Shown here: positions 1 to 24,597 of the stretch, piece after piece | How the letters are laid out: each line of letters starts with the position of its first letter | Numbering within the stretch: the stretch's first letter is position 1 | Assembly: GCA_021613335.1 (NCBI GenBank) | Contig: JAJTWR010000392.1 | Coordinates: 560,001 to 624,000, forward strand | From: Whitmania pigra | Lineage: Eukaryota > Annelida > Clitellata > Hirudinida > Haemopidae | Direction of reading: 5' to 3' | Length of the DNA: 64,000 nt | Made by a program: the position numbers and the translations under genes | The notes under the pieces: generated by a model | What the model was told of the DNA's origin: nothing | What the model saw: the letters and a program-made list of their open reading frames with translations, nothing else | Databases searched by the model: none

Positions 1-425
1 TCTGACTGTAAATGGTCAGTTCTGCTTGGTGTGTCGTTATGTGTTGATTTGAATTTTGTGGGTTTGAATTATTTTGGACAAGTTTTGCTGAATTTGAAGT
101 TTTTATTTCGGAGAAGATTTTAATTGGCTGAATGTTTGTTGTTATTTTTAAATCTGGCATAACTAAACTTTTGTTAATGTTTTTATATTAATTTTTATAA
201 TTAATTAATAGTGTTTTATTAATTTTGTTTCTTTTGCTAAAGTTATTTTATTAACGATAAACAATTATATAAAACAAAAGCCCTTCTAAACTATGTCGAA
301 TAATTAGAAAATTATTTCAGTGGCCGATCTTAGTGACGCTTGTTTAGCTCAAGTGCTTGCTTCAGGCACTCAGAGAACATTTCTCGTTTACATTCTCATT
401 TGAATTTATTTGACGCTTAATAACA

Positions 426-473
<48 letters not shown>

Positions 474-758
474 TTTGACGATTCAAATTTTTAAATATAT
501 CGACGACAACAATGACACGTAACCTATTTGAAGGTTATGTTTATAATGAAATGTTCATAGACATTTTTGTTTAAAGACTTCTGAGACAGTCTTAATATCT
601 TTTATTTACTTCAGCACGATATACACCTTAATAAGTAATCATTAATATACACATTCCTAATGTTAAAACGATTAAGTTATAATTAATTATAATTTATGCA
701 TTCACACTTAATGACCTCTAACCTCCCCCGTCGAACCCTCCCAGCTTCCGTGTATCAA
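1..758. other. AT-rich 5' flank without recognisable gene
   Basis: No exon could be supported here. It holds AT-rich sequence and one perfect trinucleotide run, (TAA)n at about 427-471. A Wnt16 signal-peptide exon or promoter could lie here or left of the window, but none was identified. Confidence 0.5.
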
Positions 759-968
759 CCAATCAGCAGAGGAATGTTCGCGAAAGTGGTTCATTGAACG
801 CGTCATTTTCCATGCGTGAATATTTGGAATCCAAGAAGATCAACCACAAGGAGGAGATGAAAATCAAACAGAAGTTTCCCAAGTCCCCCCACAGGAGCAC
901 TACTTTGGGCAGGAATGTTTACCCTCTCGATGTCTCAACACCCTCTCATGTCTCTGCTCAAAACTCTG
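759..968 (+). CDS. Candidate upstream exon of the Wnt16 gene
   Basis: This stretch is open and less AT-rich than its surroundings. It is preceded by an AG (ending AATCAGCAG) and followed by a GT donor (CTCTG/GTCAGG). It ends in phase 1, and the next exon starting at 1131 completes a Glu codon in the Wnt frame, so the two join cleanly. An in-frame ATG is at 812. The predicted peptide is Lys-rich and has no signal sequence, so if it is coding a further upstream exon must supply the leader. A matching phase arises by chance one time in three. I cannot recognise the peptide itself. Confidence 0.3.
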
Positions 969-1130
969 GTCAGGATTGGAGATTGATTGCTTTGAACGAA
1001 TTTTTGTAGATTAATAATAATAATAATAACAATAATCTTGTTATTTATATGAAAAGTAATTTTATTTTTGTTAAGAACAACAGTAATACTTTTAATTGTT
1101 AATTATGTAATTCATTTTCATCACCATCAG

Positions 1131-9044
<7,914 letters not shown>

Positions 9045-10431
9045 CTTTTCGTTCGACGTTCGTTACCCAAAGATGGCAATACTTAAGATAAAGTACCTTT
9101 TCCGATGGATTTGCATGTGTTTCTCGAATAATAAATCAATAAGAATATTTAATTGCCTGCATGACCTTTCAAAACTTAACCCCTCTTAACGCGGTTTAAA
9201 ATGTTGTTTTCTTTCTGAACGAGGTTGTACTAGCGAGGATCGTAACAAGGCAATGTTTTTTTAAATGTTTTGTCGCGTATTCTTCATCGTATTTTTGACA
9301 ATTTTAATTTTAATTTACTTTAAATCGAGACGATTCGAGTTTCAAAATTCTTGCAATGTCGTTTGTATCCCGCTAACAGGAGACCTTAGAACGAGTTTAA
9401 TTATTTTTAGAAATGGCCGCTTTTACCCGATGAGAGAGTTTTCAACATTTATTATAGTTATTATTGTTATTTGTTATTTATTCATAATATAATTCGTAAC
9501 CTGAACTGCGTTGTGGCTTTCTTTGCAGCTTAACAGCTCCGAGATTGTAATAGTGAAATCATTTATAATTAATAGGTCATTTGATACGAGCGCAGATGTT
9601 TAGATTTTGGAGAATTGAAAGGTGACTGTTGTAAGATATCTAGTTTTGATTTGAATAGATAAATTAAAAAATTCTAATTTTCTCATTAGTATATACTTAA
9701 AGATAGTTATTATTGTCATTCTGTGCTTCGACACTAGGCTGCTAACAATTACGACGCGTGAGTTGTTAAATAAATATTAATGAGAGTCTGAAGATTAGGA
9801 CAGACACCTTATTATTAATTGCAAGGACGATCATTTGGTCTTAAATTAGCACAAGTGCATGACAAGTGCTTGTCAAACTCAAAGAAATGACTCTATCGAT
9901 TCTAAACTTCTGTTTAGAAATTGCACGATGTTTTCGTAAAATTCAGCCACCAAGTAAATTTACGAAAAGAGATTTAAATGACAAGGAAAACAGACAAAAT
10001 CAATTTTCCCACTTAACTAAATTTCTATGCAAAAAAAGCTCATAACTTTCTGAAGGTAAAGCGAACAGTGATTTCTTGGCAAGTTATTCAATGAGCTTTT
10101 AAAGTTCTAAAGTATTAAACGCTTTCTAAATCTAAATGTTTGCGAATGTTTATCGCCAAAGCAGTACTCAAAAATTAAATTTATCATTTTAATTTAGATC
10201 ACCGGCATTTATACGATCTTTTTAATTTAGCCAATTGTGATTAGGTTAATAGCTATTAAATGCATCATGATCACTCCGAGATCAACCTCCACGGAATAAA
10301 CTGAGTTTTTGTAAACAAATTTCATAGCAGCAACAATGTTGTGACATTTCTCTGAGTTTGTTCTCGTGGTTCTGAGTGGGGAACCTTGTCATTGTTATAG
10401 TTAAATATCTCGAAATATTGTGAAAGTTTAT
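9045..10431. other. 3' flank of Wnt16, no gene seen
   Basis: AT-rich sequence with only short frames. It probably holds the Wnt16 3'UTR, but no clear site for its end was fixed. No domain or repeat family was recognised. Confidence 0.4.
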
Positions 10432-10842
10432 TCTTGAAGGAGTTTTGAGCCAAACTGAATGTCGAATGTCAACAATTTTAAACAGAAGTACCAAATTTAT
10501 CGCTAACGTAAGATGTCTTTCAATTGTAAACTCTGGAAATCTATTCCATGCTACATACAGATTAACAAACAATACACATTTAAATAATAACTTTATTCTA
10601 AAATTGTTTGCTGACATAGTTTATCAAATATTAATGAAATCGTAATCTTTGGTAACAAATTAAAATTCCGAGTCAATAACAGTTCAAATGTTTGCCAAAG
10701 GAAATCGGCCGAAAAGTTCCACAAGGCTTCCGATATTAAGTTGCCTTAATAAAGCAGCCATAGTTATGTAATCGATATTAATTAGCAAATGTCGTGGAAA
10801 TCTTCTTTTCTTCTTTAGAAAAAGCCAGGAAAGTTGGGAGGT
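10432..10842 (-). pseudogene. Partial copy of the FBXO7 last codons and 3'UTR
   Basis: This matches, with moderate divergence, the stretch at about 24236-24622 that contains the last codons and 3'UTR of the FBXO7 gene. Shared landmarks in order are GAAGGAGTTTTGA, CCAAACTGAAT, ACACATTTAAATAATAA, AAATGTTTGCCAAAG and AAAAAGCCAGGAAAGTT. The minus strand still encodes the final Phe-Pro-Gly-Phe-Phe and a stop (TAA here, TGA in FBXO7). No other FBXO7 exon is present, so it is a detached 3' fragment. Alternatively, both loci could share an unannotated dispersed repeat. Confidence 0.65.
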
Positions 10843-10938
10843 AAAACTGAACTCTGCCCTTTCCTCTTCTGCAACTTGACAAAAATGCTGGGTGTCCGTT
10901 TCACCATAATCCCGTTGAATCCGGAGGTTTGGAAATTT

Positions 10939-11088
10939 TACAAATTAAATAATGAGTTTCTCATACTAGAATTAGTATTTCAAATGTATACATTTGAAAA
11001 TAATAATATCTTCTACAAATTAAATAATGAGTTTCTCATACTAGAATTAGTATTTCAAATGTATACATTTGAAAATAATAATATCTTC
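10939..11088. repeat. Perfect 75-bp tandem duplication
   Basis: Two identical 75-base units (10939-11013 and 11014-11088), each starting TACAAATTAAATAATGAG and ending AATATCTTC. The unit is a multiple of three, so the plus-strand frame through it also repeats (25 codons), but I see no sign that this frame is a gene. Confidence 0.95.
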
Positions 11089-11165
11089 TTTGTCTTCTTT
11101 AAATAAAGGTTTTAGATTAATTTGAATTTTGTGTTGATTTTTCACTCATTTCTTATCGGATCACA
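11085..11165 (+). repeat. Second copy of the TFIIS-gene 3'UTR end
   Basis: This resembles 12580-12650, just 3' of the TFIIS stop codon. Shared stretches are GTCTTCTTT(A/G)AATAAA, TTTGAATTTTGTGTT, ATTTTTCA and TTTCT(T/C)ATCG. It includes the AATAAA signal. No TFIIS coding sequence precedes it, so it is an orphan 3' end about 0.5 kb upstream of the intact gene. Confidence 0.55.
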
Positions 11166-11677
11166 ATTATTGAAACAATTTTTCAAATTAATATTTTTTT
11201 ATAACCTATAATATTTACTGTGGCTTTATGAAATCGTTATAAAAGTATTTTTAAGCATGACAAGACAATATCGGATCGCTATCCTTAGCTCTAATAAGGA
11301 TTATTACTTTTAATTACTTTTAAAATTAATACTTACAATTACATTAAAAAAAATCACAGGTAAGATTATGTAATTGAAATAGTGGAAAAAACAATATTCA
11401 TTGTAGGATGCTTTATAATTAACATAGACATTAGAGATGATTTAAGATGATTTAATGCAATTTTGAAAGGTGTATACAAGTATAGGAATAAAAATTAATT
11501 AGCGAAAAAATTTATATTCAGGATCTTTTTTCCCAGTCCTCTAGCGAAGATGAGTACCATCCTCCAGGTTGATAAAAGTCACTGAAAGTTAATTACGCTT
11601 AATTACCGAAGTGCACATCCAATTTTGTCGATTTTCAAATAATAACCCGTTGCTGTCATTAACATTAACATCGCAAC

Positions 11678-12550
11678 ATGGATGTTTACAGCGAAGTCAT
11701 GATTATCGGAAGCAAACTCCAAAAAGGAGCTTCTAACGATCAAACTGAAGATATGCTTAAAGCTCTGAAGAATCTTTCTTTAGACGTCGATGTTATTGCA
11801 AAGTCCAAGATTGTTAACATCGTGAATGCTTTGAGAAAGTCCAGCAAGGAGGATAAAGTGAAACTCTTGGCGCAGGGCTTGCTTATACGCTGGAAGAAAA
11901 TGTTCGATAAATCCAAGCAATGTCAGAAGTCGTCCAAAGATGTCGACGAGAAATGCGTGGAAACCAAATGTTCCAATTCTCCCGCTAGCATCCCCTTGGA
12001 AGTCTCCAACATACAACCCGGACGCATATCCATTCCTTTGAGCGTACACCCGAGCGGCACAAGGGATAAGATGAGGTTAAAGTGCCGAACGATGTTGGCC
12101 GAATCCCTCAGGTGTCCGGAATACGAGGAATCGTATATCGACACTCTGGGCGCAGTAATCGAACACCTTATATACGAGGAGTTCAACCACACCGACAAAG
12201 CCTACGTGAGCAGAGTGAGGAGCAGAATAGTGAATTTGAGAGACTCCGGAAATCCACAGCTGAAAAACAGGGTCTTGGGTGGAGTAATTACGCCAGAGCG
12301 AATGGCCAAAATGACCTTAATTGAAATGCTTAGTGACGAAGCAGCAAAGGACGTAGAGGACTTTAGTAAAAAATCCATCAACGACCACAAACTGGCAGTC
12401 AACGAGGGATCCAGTTCGGACTTTTACAAGTGCAGTCGTTGCGGTAAGAGAGACACAACGTACACTCAGGCTCAAACGAGAAGCGCCGACGAGCCGATGA
12501 CAACGTTCGTCCTGTGCAACGGTTGCGGAAAGAGATGGAAGCACTGCTGA
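11678..12550 (+). CDS. Transcription elongation factor TFIIS (intronless)
   Basis: A single open frame of 290 aa. TFIIS binds arrested RNA polymerase II and stimulates cleavage of backtracked RNA in the nucleus. Residues 1-80 form the N-terminal helical domain I. Residues about 125-235 form the polymerase-binding domain II, with the conserved SRIVNLRD and NPQLKNRVL blocks. Residues about 248-290 form the zinc ribbon with CSRC and CNGC pairs and the catalytic RSADEPMTTF hairpin, where Asp-Glu is intact. The length is near the family norm of about 300. Animal TFIIS genes usually have introns; this one has none, which suggests a retrocopy that kept its frame. An AATAAA signal lies at 12598-12603, 48 bases after the stop. 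The C-terminal tail is KRWKHC rather than the commoner NRWKFC. Confidence 0.93.
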   Translation: MDVYSEVMIIGSKLQKGASNDQTEDMLKALKNLSLDVDVIAKSKIVNIVNALRKSSKEDKVKLLAQGLLIRWKKMFDKSKQCQKSSKDVDEKCVETKCSNSPASIPLEVSNIQPGRISIPLSVHPSGTRDKMRLKCRTMLAESLRCPEYEESYIDTLGAVIEHLIYEEFNHTDKAYVSRVRSRIVNLRDSGNPQLKNRVLGGVITPERMAKMTLIEMLSDEAAKDVEDFSKKSINDHKLAVNEGSSSDFYKCSRCGKRDTTYTQAQTRSADEPMTTFVLCNGCGKRWKHC

Positions 12551-12650
12551 GACAACCGATCTCTTTTTAGATATTATTAATATTTGTGTCTTCTTTGAAT
12601 AAAAGTTTTTGATTGACTTGAATTTTGTGTTAATTTTTCATTTATTTCTC

Positions 12651-14255
12651 ATCGTCATATAGTTATCCTCAGTGGCGTTCCTTTCTCAGTTGCTGTGTTT
12701 TTGAGAAAATACTAAGACAACATAGAATTTGGAGTTTCCAATTCAAAAACTTCGATCTTAAAGTTTTGGCGAGTTAACCTGGGGCCAAATAATTGGGTTG
12801 AAGTTAGGTTTGCTGTCCTCAGTAATATTTCTATAACTGGAAACTTAAATTATTGTAATAAAACTGATATAGAAATGATTCAAATTGCTTAAAATTAAAC
12901 TTTATCGAAATTATAGCTAAATATTTTACAGATAATTAAAAGATTTTATTTCAGTTTTAATACTTTTTAAAAATTATTCAATAATTTTACAAAATTTGAT
13001 ATCATCTATACAAACTCGGTTTCTTAAGATGCACACCACTACTTTCTTTTTTCTCTCCTTATCATGATGACGTGTGTGAAGAAATAGTATAATAAAGCAA
13101 TTCTCTGAACTTAAATGCGAAAGCCCTAAGTGGATATATTTTGAAATTTTTTTTTAAGTTGTGAGTGTTTAGCAGTGAAGAACAATGGGGAAATTTGCGA
13201 ACAGATCATAATAGACAAAAACGCCACTAACATGAAGGTGCATCTGCAAGCACATGAAAGAATAAGTCGAGTATATTATATAATATTATATATCTTTATA
13301 ATATTTTGAATTTCAACAATCTATCAACACATATATTAGTGTTACGCATATTATGTGCTCCAAGAGGTAAGGAGCATGGTTTTAACCATTTTTTTATAAT
13401 AAAAGTATTACTCTATTAATGGTATTATTCTATAATGATGAAGCTGATTGTAAAAATAACAATAATAATATTAATATTAATAACAATAATATTTATATTA
13501 TTAATAAGAAGAAAAAGAAAATTAACACAAATAATATAACATATTGTAAAAGGTGAACCAATTGAAAAGTATATTTTTCTGATATAGACTTGTTATTATT
13601 TTTATTATTATTATTATTATTACTATTATTATTATTATTCCTTAATATTACATTGTCCAATGTGTCTTTCTGACAAGCACGAACCCTATCAAGCCGAGCC
13701 AACAAGGAGCGCACATTTGTGGCTACAAAGGAAAATAAAGTTCATTTATTGCAAAATCCTTCAGAACGCTTAAATGCTTCGGATGATCTTTCAGCAACAG
13801 CTTCATGACAGGGCAATGCTTTGAAATTTTTGATGTACTTGCAAACTCTTTTCCAGATGAAGATAATGCCCAATAAAGGTTTAACCTAATTCAATTAAAG
13901 AATTCACAGTTTTTCTTTACCAATTGTCATGGATCATGGAAAAACCCGCAATCTAACAAAAACATGTTTATAGTGCTTTTATATGATATTTATATGACAA
14001 TGTATAATAGACAAAAACATCGTCTTATTTAAACTATATTTAATTATTTTAAAACTTACTTCAAATCGTAAAAATTTAATCCTTACTATAATATAAAGAA
14101 AATATAAATAAAAGATAAACTGTCGTTTTCCTAGTGTTGACGCGTTTATTAGTTTATTCAAACCAAGGCAGAAAAAACCACATAAAAATTGGAGCAAGCT
14201 GATTATTTTCACAAGAAGCATGTACAACCCAAAAGGATTATCTTCCGCTAGCATT
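12651..14255. other. Intergenic AT-rich DNA, no gene seen
   Basis: AT-rich with short ATT/AAT runs around 13455-13640. No domain, exon pair or known repeat was recognised. It presumably contains the 3'UTR of the ADAMTS gene that ends at 14256. Confidence 0.4.
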
Positions 14256-20094
<5,839 letters not shown>

Positions 20095-20649
20095 TGATGC
20101 AACTGCAGAGTGACAACAAAGCTGCTTCTTAATGATTTTACAAGCAGGTTGTTTTGTTTTAAATCTGTATGACGTTTCTTTTGTCTTCTATGATAGCCTT
20201 CGTTTAACTCCCTGATGCTCTTATGTTGGGAACTAAACTTTAACAAAATCTTTGAAACAACTCGTCTCTACGACATGACTTTGTTCTCGCTTTGAACGTC
20301 AAAACCTCCAAAATCTTAAGAAAGAATTATCGAGTAATTTTCTCTTAAAATCTGCTTCACAACATCAATAATCCCATAACAAACAGATAGATTAAACAGC
20401 AGTCTAACCTTATTCAACAAGTTTTATTTGGCAACAGGCATTCTTCACCTCATGGAATCTATCCCTCAATTGGCAGGCCCGCGCTAGAAAATTTAAAGAG
20501 GCCCCATTCATGACCCCCACACTTTTGCCATTTACCTCCAAACTTCCGGAACTATTATCAAAATCTAATTTTAGTCTTTCATCTAGACATTCCTAGACTT
20601 TCATCTTAATGTATATACATATAAATTTTTGTTCACATTTTCAGAAATT

Positions 20650-21000
20650 TTCTAAATTACAACACTCAGTTAGATGCCTTGGTTGGGGAATTTGAAAGAC
20701 TTCAAGAAATTGGAATAACTCTTCAACATTCTTAGTCCGCCCTTTAGTGCAGAAGCTGGTTTACCCCCAGAGGATATACAGTTGGAGCTGGTTGACCTAC
20801 AAGCAGATTATATGTAAGCAGAAGTTCAAGTCAATTCTTTTGTTGAATTTTTTTGGATCTCTGCTAGCATTTCCACATTCAAAAAACTTTGCTGCCAATT
20901 ATTGGTCGCTATATGGTCCACATGCATCTGTGAGCAAGCTTTTTCTTGTCTGAAAATAAGCAAGTCTAAGAACAGGTCGATGGTGACTGACTGCAATTTG
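20650..21000 (+). pseudogene. Decayed hAT-family transposase C-terminus
   Basis: Read across frame breaks, the plus strand gives a block resembling the C-terminal dimerisation region of hAT transposases and of ZBED/GTF2IRD2-like domesticated relatives. It has an LPPEDIQLELVDLQAD stretch, then a stop (TAA at about 20815), then EFFWIS, a CEQAFSCLK motif and SKSKNRS. No terminal inverted repeats, zinc-finger or catalytic part were found nearby, so this is a fragment. Confidence 0.6.
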
Positions 21001-21068
21001 AATATTTATTCACGAAATAAATATAAAATAGTATAAAATTAATTATTAAATTTCTAATTATCCTCCAG

Positions 21069-21237
21069 ATTTCATCGGTCTTCCGGAAAGCTGCAGCAGT
21101 TCATTCCCAACTCCAAGAAAAAGATCGATTGGAGCTTCTTCCTGTTGATGTTGATCCTCGTCAATTACCTCGTCGTCCTAGCAGTCGTCGTCGTGTGGTT
21201 GATCGTCGCAGCAGCAGAATCAGGCACCAGAAGGTGA
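21069..21237 (+). CDS. Terminal exon of an unrecognised small membrane protein
   Basis: A good acceptor (TATCCTCCAG) opens a 54-residue frame ending at TGA 21235-21237. Its G/C-richer codons stand out from the flanks. The frame reads a basic stretch (NSKKKIDW), then about 28 hydrophobic residues rich in Leu and Val, then a short tail ESGTRR. It looks like a single membrane span with a cytoplasmic basic anchor. An AATAAA follows at 21480-21485. No upstream exon with a start was identified, and an overlapping frame is also open over the same interval. I do not recognise the protein. Confidence 0.35.
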
Positions 21238-21499
21238 TCGGAATCCTCAGGGACCAACGAGGCGAATTCGACGGTTCTCCCAACTTGTCCACGCCCTAGA
21301 AGAATCGTTCGGCCATTGCACATTTGAACGCGAATTATTGTTGTGAACGTTATTTTCGTCGTTTTTACTCGTTGACTTTTGAAATCATCAGATGTTCGAA
21401 TTTGAATGTGTTTTCGTTGAATATTTATTATCTGACTCGTTAGCTTTGCTTTCAACTTTCCAACTCTGTTGATGTTTTGAATAAAATCGTCGGATACTA

Positions 21500-22320
21500 A
21501 AAATCAAGAGACTGCTTAATTACTGCAACAATGGGAAATAAGATTGAACCCACAAGGTTGAGTTTCATACTGACTATGATGCCGAATTATTTCTTTGTGG
21601 GGAGTTAATATGCTTTTGATGACGTGGTTGGCATCCATTTTGTTTGTTGGATTCAGAGCCGAGTTATTTTGAGAAGGCTTCAATAATGTTTAAATATGTC
21701 CTCAGAGAAAAAAACAAAAATATTATTAAAACTGAAATATTTGCTTTGTAGTTTCTAGGTGCTTTTTGAACATATTTATAATTATAAAGCATGACCTCCG
21801 TTCACTCTCCACGACGATGAGGTGGAGGAAGGGGACTTTGGAAGGGGCGAGATAGGGTGGTATGAATGACTGATTGTGGTGGTGACACGGATGAATGATT
21901 TTTGAGGAAGAGCATCGAGGTGCGACCCTCAATAATAATCAATTTGAGGACATCTTTGACGTCTTTTGGTTTTCAAAACGTTGAATAATTTATTGTAAAT
22001 TAAATTAACATTAAGTTCAATACTTGTTATCGCTTCACCTAGAATTTCTATCGTGATTATTTCGTCATGGGTAACAAATTCATTTGAGCCAAATATTTTT
22101 GGCAAAGTTTTAGATTTAGTTAGAAAAAACGCAACTCACTGAACTTGATAGTTACCAAACTGTTCTCCAAAATTTTAAGCGGCAATTTGTTTGCATGAAT
22201 TAACAGAATATCAAACATTATTTCTTCCTTAAGGAAATGAACCGATTTTTAAGGTTAATTTAATAAAAGTTCCTTGATCAGATAATTTCAGCGGCTATTT
22301 TCCGCAACAATTAAAACCAC
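21500..22320. other. Intergenic DNA, no gene seen
   Basis: Unique-looking sequence with no open frame that resembles a gene and no recognised repeat family. Confidence 0.35.
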
Positions 22321-22343
22321 TATTTTATTATTATTATTATTAG

Positions 22344-22385
<42 letters not shown>

Positions 22386-22449
22386 TACTATTACTATTAT
22401 CATTATTATTATTATTATTATTACTATTATCATTATTATTATTATTATA

Positions 22450-22492
<43 letters not shown>

Positions 22493-22718
22493 TATTAGTA
22501 TTATGATTATTATCATTATCATTATCATTATTATTACTGATTTTTTGATGTTCCTCCCACCACCATCGTCATTATTATTACTATTTTTCTTTTATTATTA
22601 TTATTATTCGTATTATTATTATTTCTTATCTATTATTATTATTATTATTCTTCGTATTATTATTATTATTCTTATTATTATTCTTATTATTCTTATTATT
22701 CGTTTATTATTATTCTTC

Positions 22719-22753
<35 letters not shown>

Positions 22754-23385
22754 CTTATTACTCTTCCTTATTATTATTCTTATTATTCTTATGCTATTCC
22801 TATTACTATTCCTATTATTATTCTCATTATTATTATTATTATTATAGCTTATTAGTAGTCTTATTATTATTATTATTAGTTCTTATTATTATTCTTATTA
22901 TTATTATTATTCTTATTATGCTTATTATTATTCTTATTATTCTATTCTTATTATTCCTCTTACTAGTCTTAGTCTTATTATATATTATTCGTTTACTATT
23001 ACTCTTATCATTATCATTCTTATTCTTATTATCTTCTTCTTATTCTTCGTATATTATTAGTTATTATTATTCTTATCTTATTCTTATTCTTCGTATTATT
23101 ATTCTTATTATTTATCGTCCTTATTACTTTATTATTATATTATTATTACTATTACTATTACTATTATCATTATATTAATTATTATTTTATTACTATTATC
23201 ATTATTATTATTATTATATTATTATTATTATTCTTATTATTATCTTATTATTATTCTTATTCTTATTCTTTTCTTCTTATTATTCTTCTGCTTCTTATTC
23301 TTATTATTATCTTATTCTTCTTCTTCTTCTTATTATTCATCTCCTTCTCCATTATCATTATCCTCTTACTGATTTTTTGATGTTC
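22321..23385. repeat. Degenerate (ATT)n/(CTT)n array, about 1 kb
   Basis: A kilobase of ATT repeats with ACT, ATC, CTT and TTC variants. The fragment CTGATTTTTTGATGTTCCT occurs near both ends (about 22535 and 23368), which suggests that the array spread by internal duplication. Confidence 0.95.
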
Positions 23386-23390
23386 CTAAT

Positions 23391-24235
23391 AATTTTATAT
23401 TGTGAATATCATTAAAACTCAAACTCATTGTTAATAACAGCCTAATTGTCTTTGTTTCACTTCAATTAATTTCATTAAATATTTTTAAGAAGTTAGGTCA
23501 GGAACAATCATCACAGAATTTCCAAAACAAATCTATTGAATCAATTAACTTTTGAAAAAATTATTTTGCGTGTTTTAAATCCAAGTAAATAGCCTATGTT
23601 CAAAAACATCAAAAGATCCAAGGGTGGATTGATGATTGTAATAATTATAATTATATAAAAATTATAATCTAATAATATAATATATTATATTTAATATTAT
23701 AATTACATTCACCTGCCTCTTTAAATATTCATTGTCAAATAAAAGTAATTTTAACTCTGAGTTGTCGATAATCAGAGTTCACGTACAGTTCATGGGTCAC
23801 CCTGCTCTGCCCCACAAAAGTCTGCACTGGAGACATCATTTTTGGACAGTCGGCAATTATATTTCATTTCGTTAAACAAATCAAAATTGTTTGCTAATCC
23901 GTTAATTTCACTTAAGCGCTGAATTCTAAAGCAGATTAAATATTATATTATCAATTAATTACTTTTACACGGTTTTTTTCATTATTTATTATGTTACGTT
24001 AGTTATTAATCCAATTACCAGTTTATTGCCCTACTTTCTCCATGGCGTTTTGTTTGGCGCAGAGTGCGTGACGCAATAGTGTTTGTCTGGAAAAACGTTT
24101 AATTTTGGAAAGATTTTGAAATGAAAATTTAATAAATGAACAATTTAAAATAAAATTATTTTAGCTTCAAATGCAAAGTTGTCATGAAATTTGTAGCTCT
24201 GATCGATTGACAGGATTTAGAAAGTATATTTTTTT
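23391..24235. other. Intergenic DNA 3' of FBXO7
   Basis: AT-rich, with an AT palindromic patch at about 23640-23710. No gene recognised. Confidence 0.35.
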
Positions 24236-24597
24236 GAAGGAGTTTTGAACCAAACTGAATTTCAAGAGTCAACAACTTTGACCAGAAGTAACAATTTTAT
24301 TGCTAAAGCAACATGTCCCTCAAATCTATTCAACGTTACATAATAAACCGATCGCCAAATGTGTCAAAAGCACATTTAAATAATAAAGTTAAACTAAAAT
24401 TGTTTACTGACGTAGTTTATCAATTATTCATGAAACCGAAAATTCAGAGTCAATATCGTCCAAATGTTTGCCAAAGTTTTTCAGCCCAAAAGTTCCAAAA
24501 GGCTTCAAATATTGAGCAGCCAAATGTAATCAACGGAAATTTTCAAATGTTACAGCTAGTGCATCAAACAAGTCATTGGCATCTCTTTTCTTCCTCT

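Noticed and set aside
9265..9492. 75-codon hydrophobic frame after Wnt16
   Set aside because: AT-rich 3' flank with no start context or supporting signal; probably UTR.
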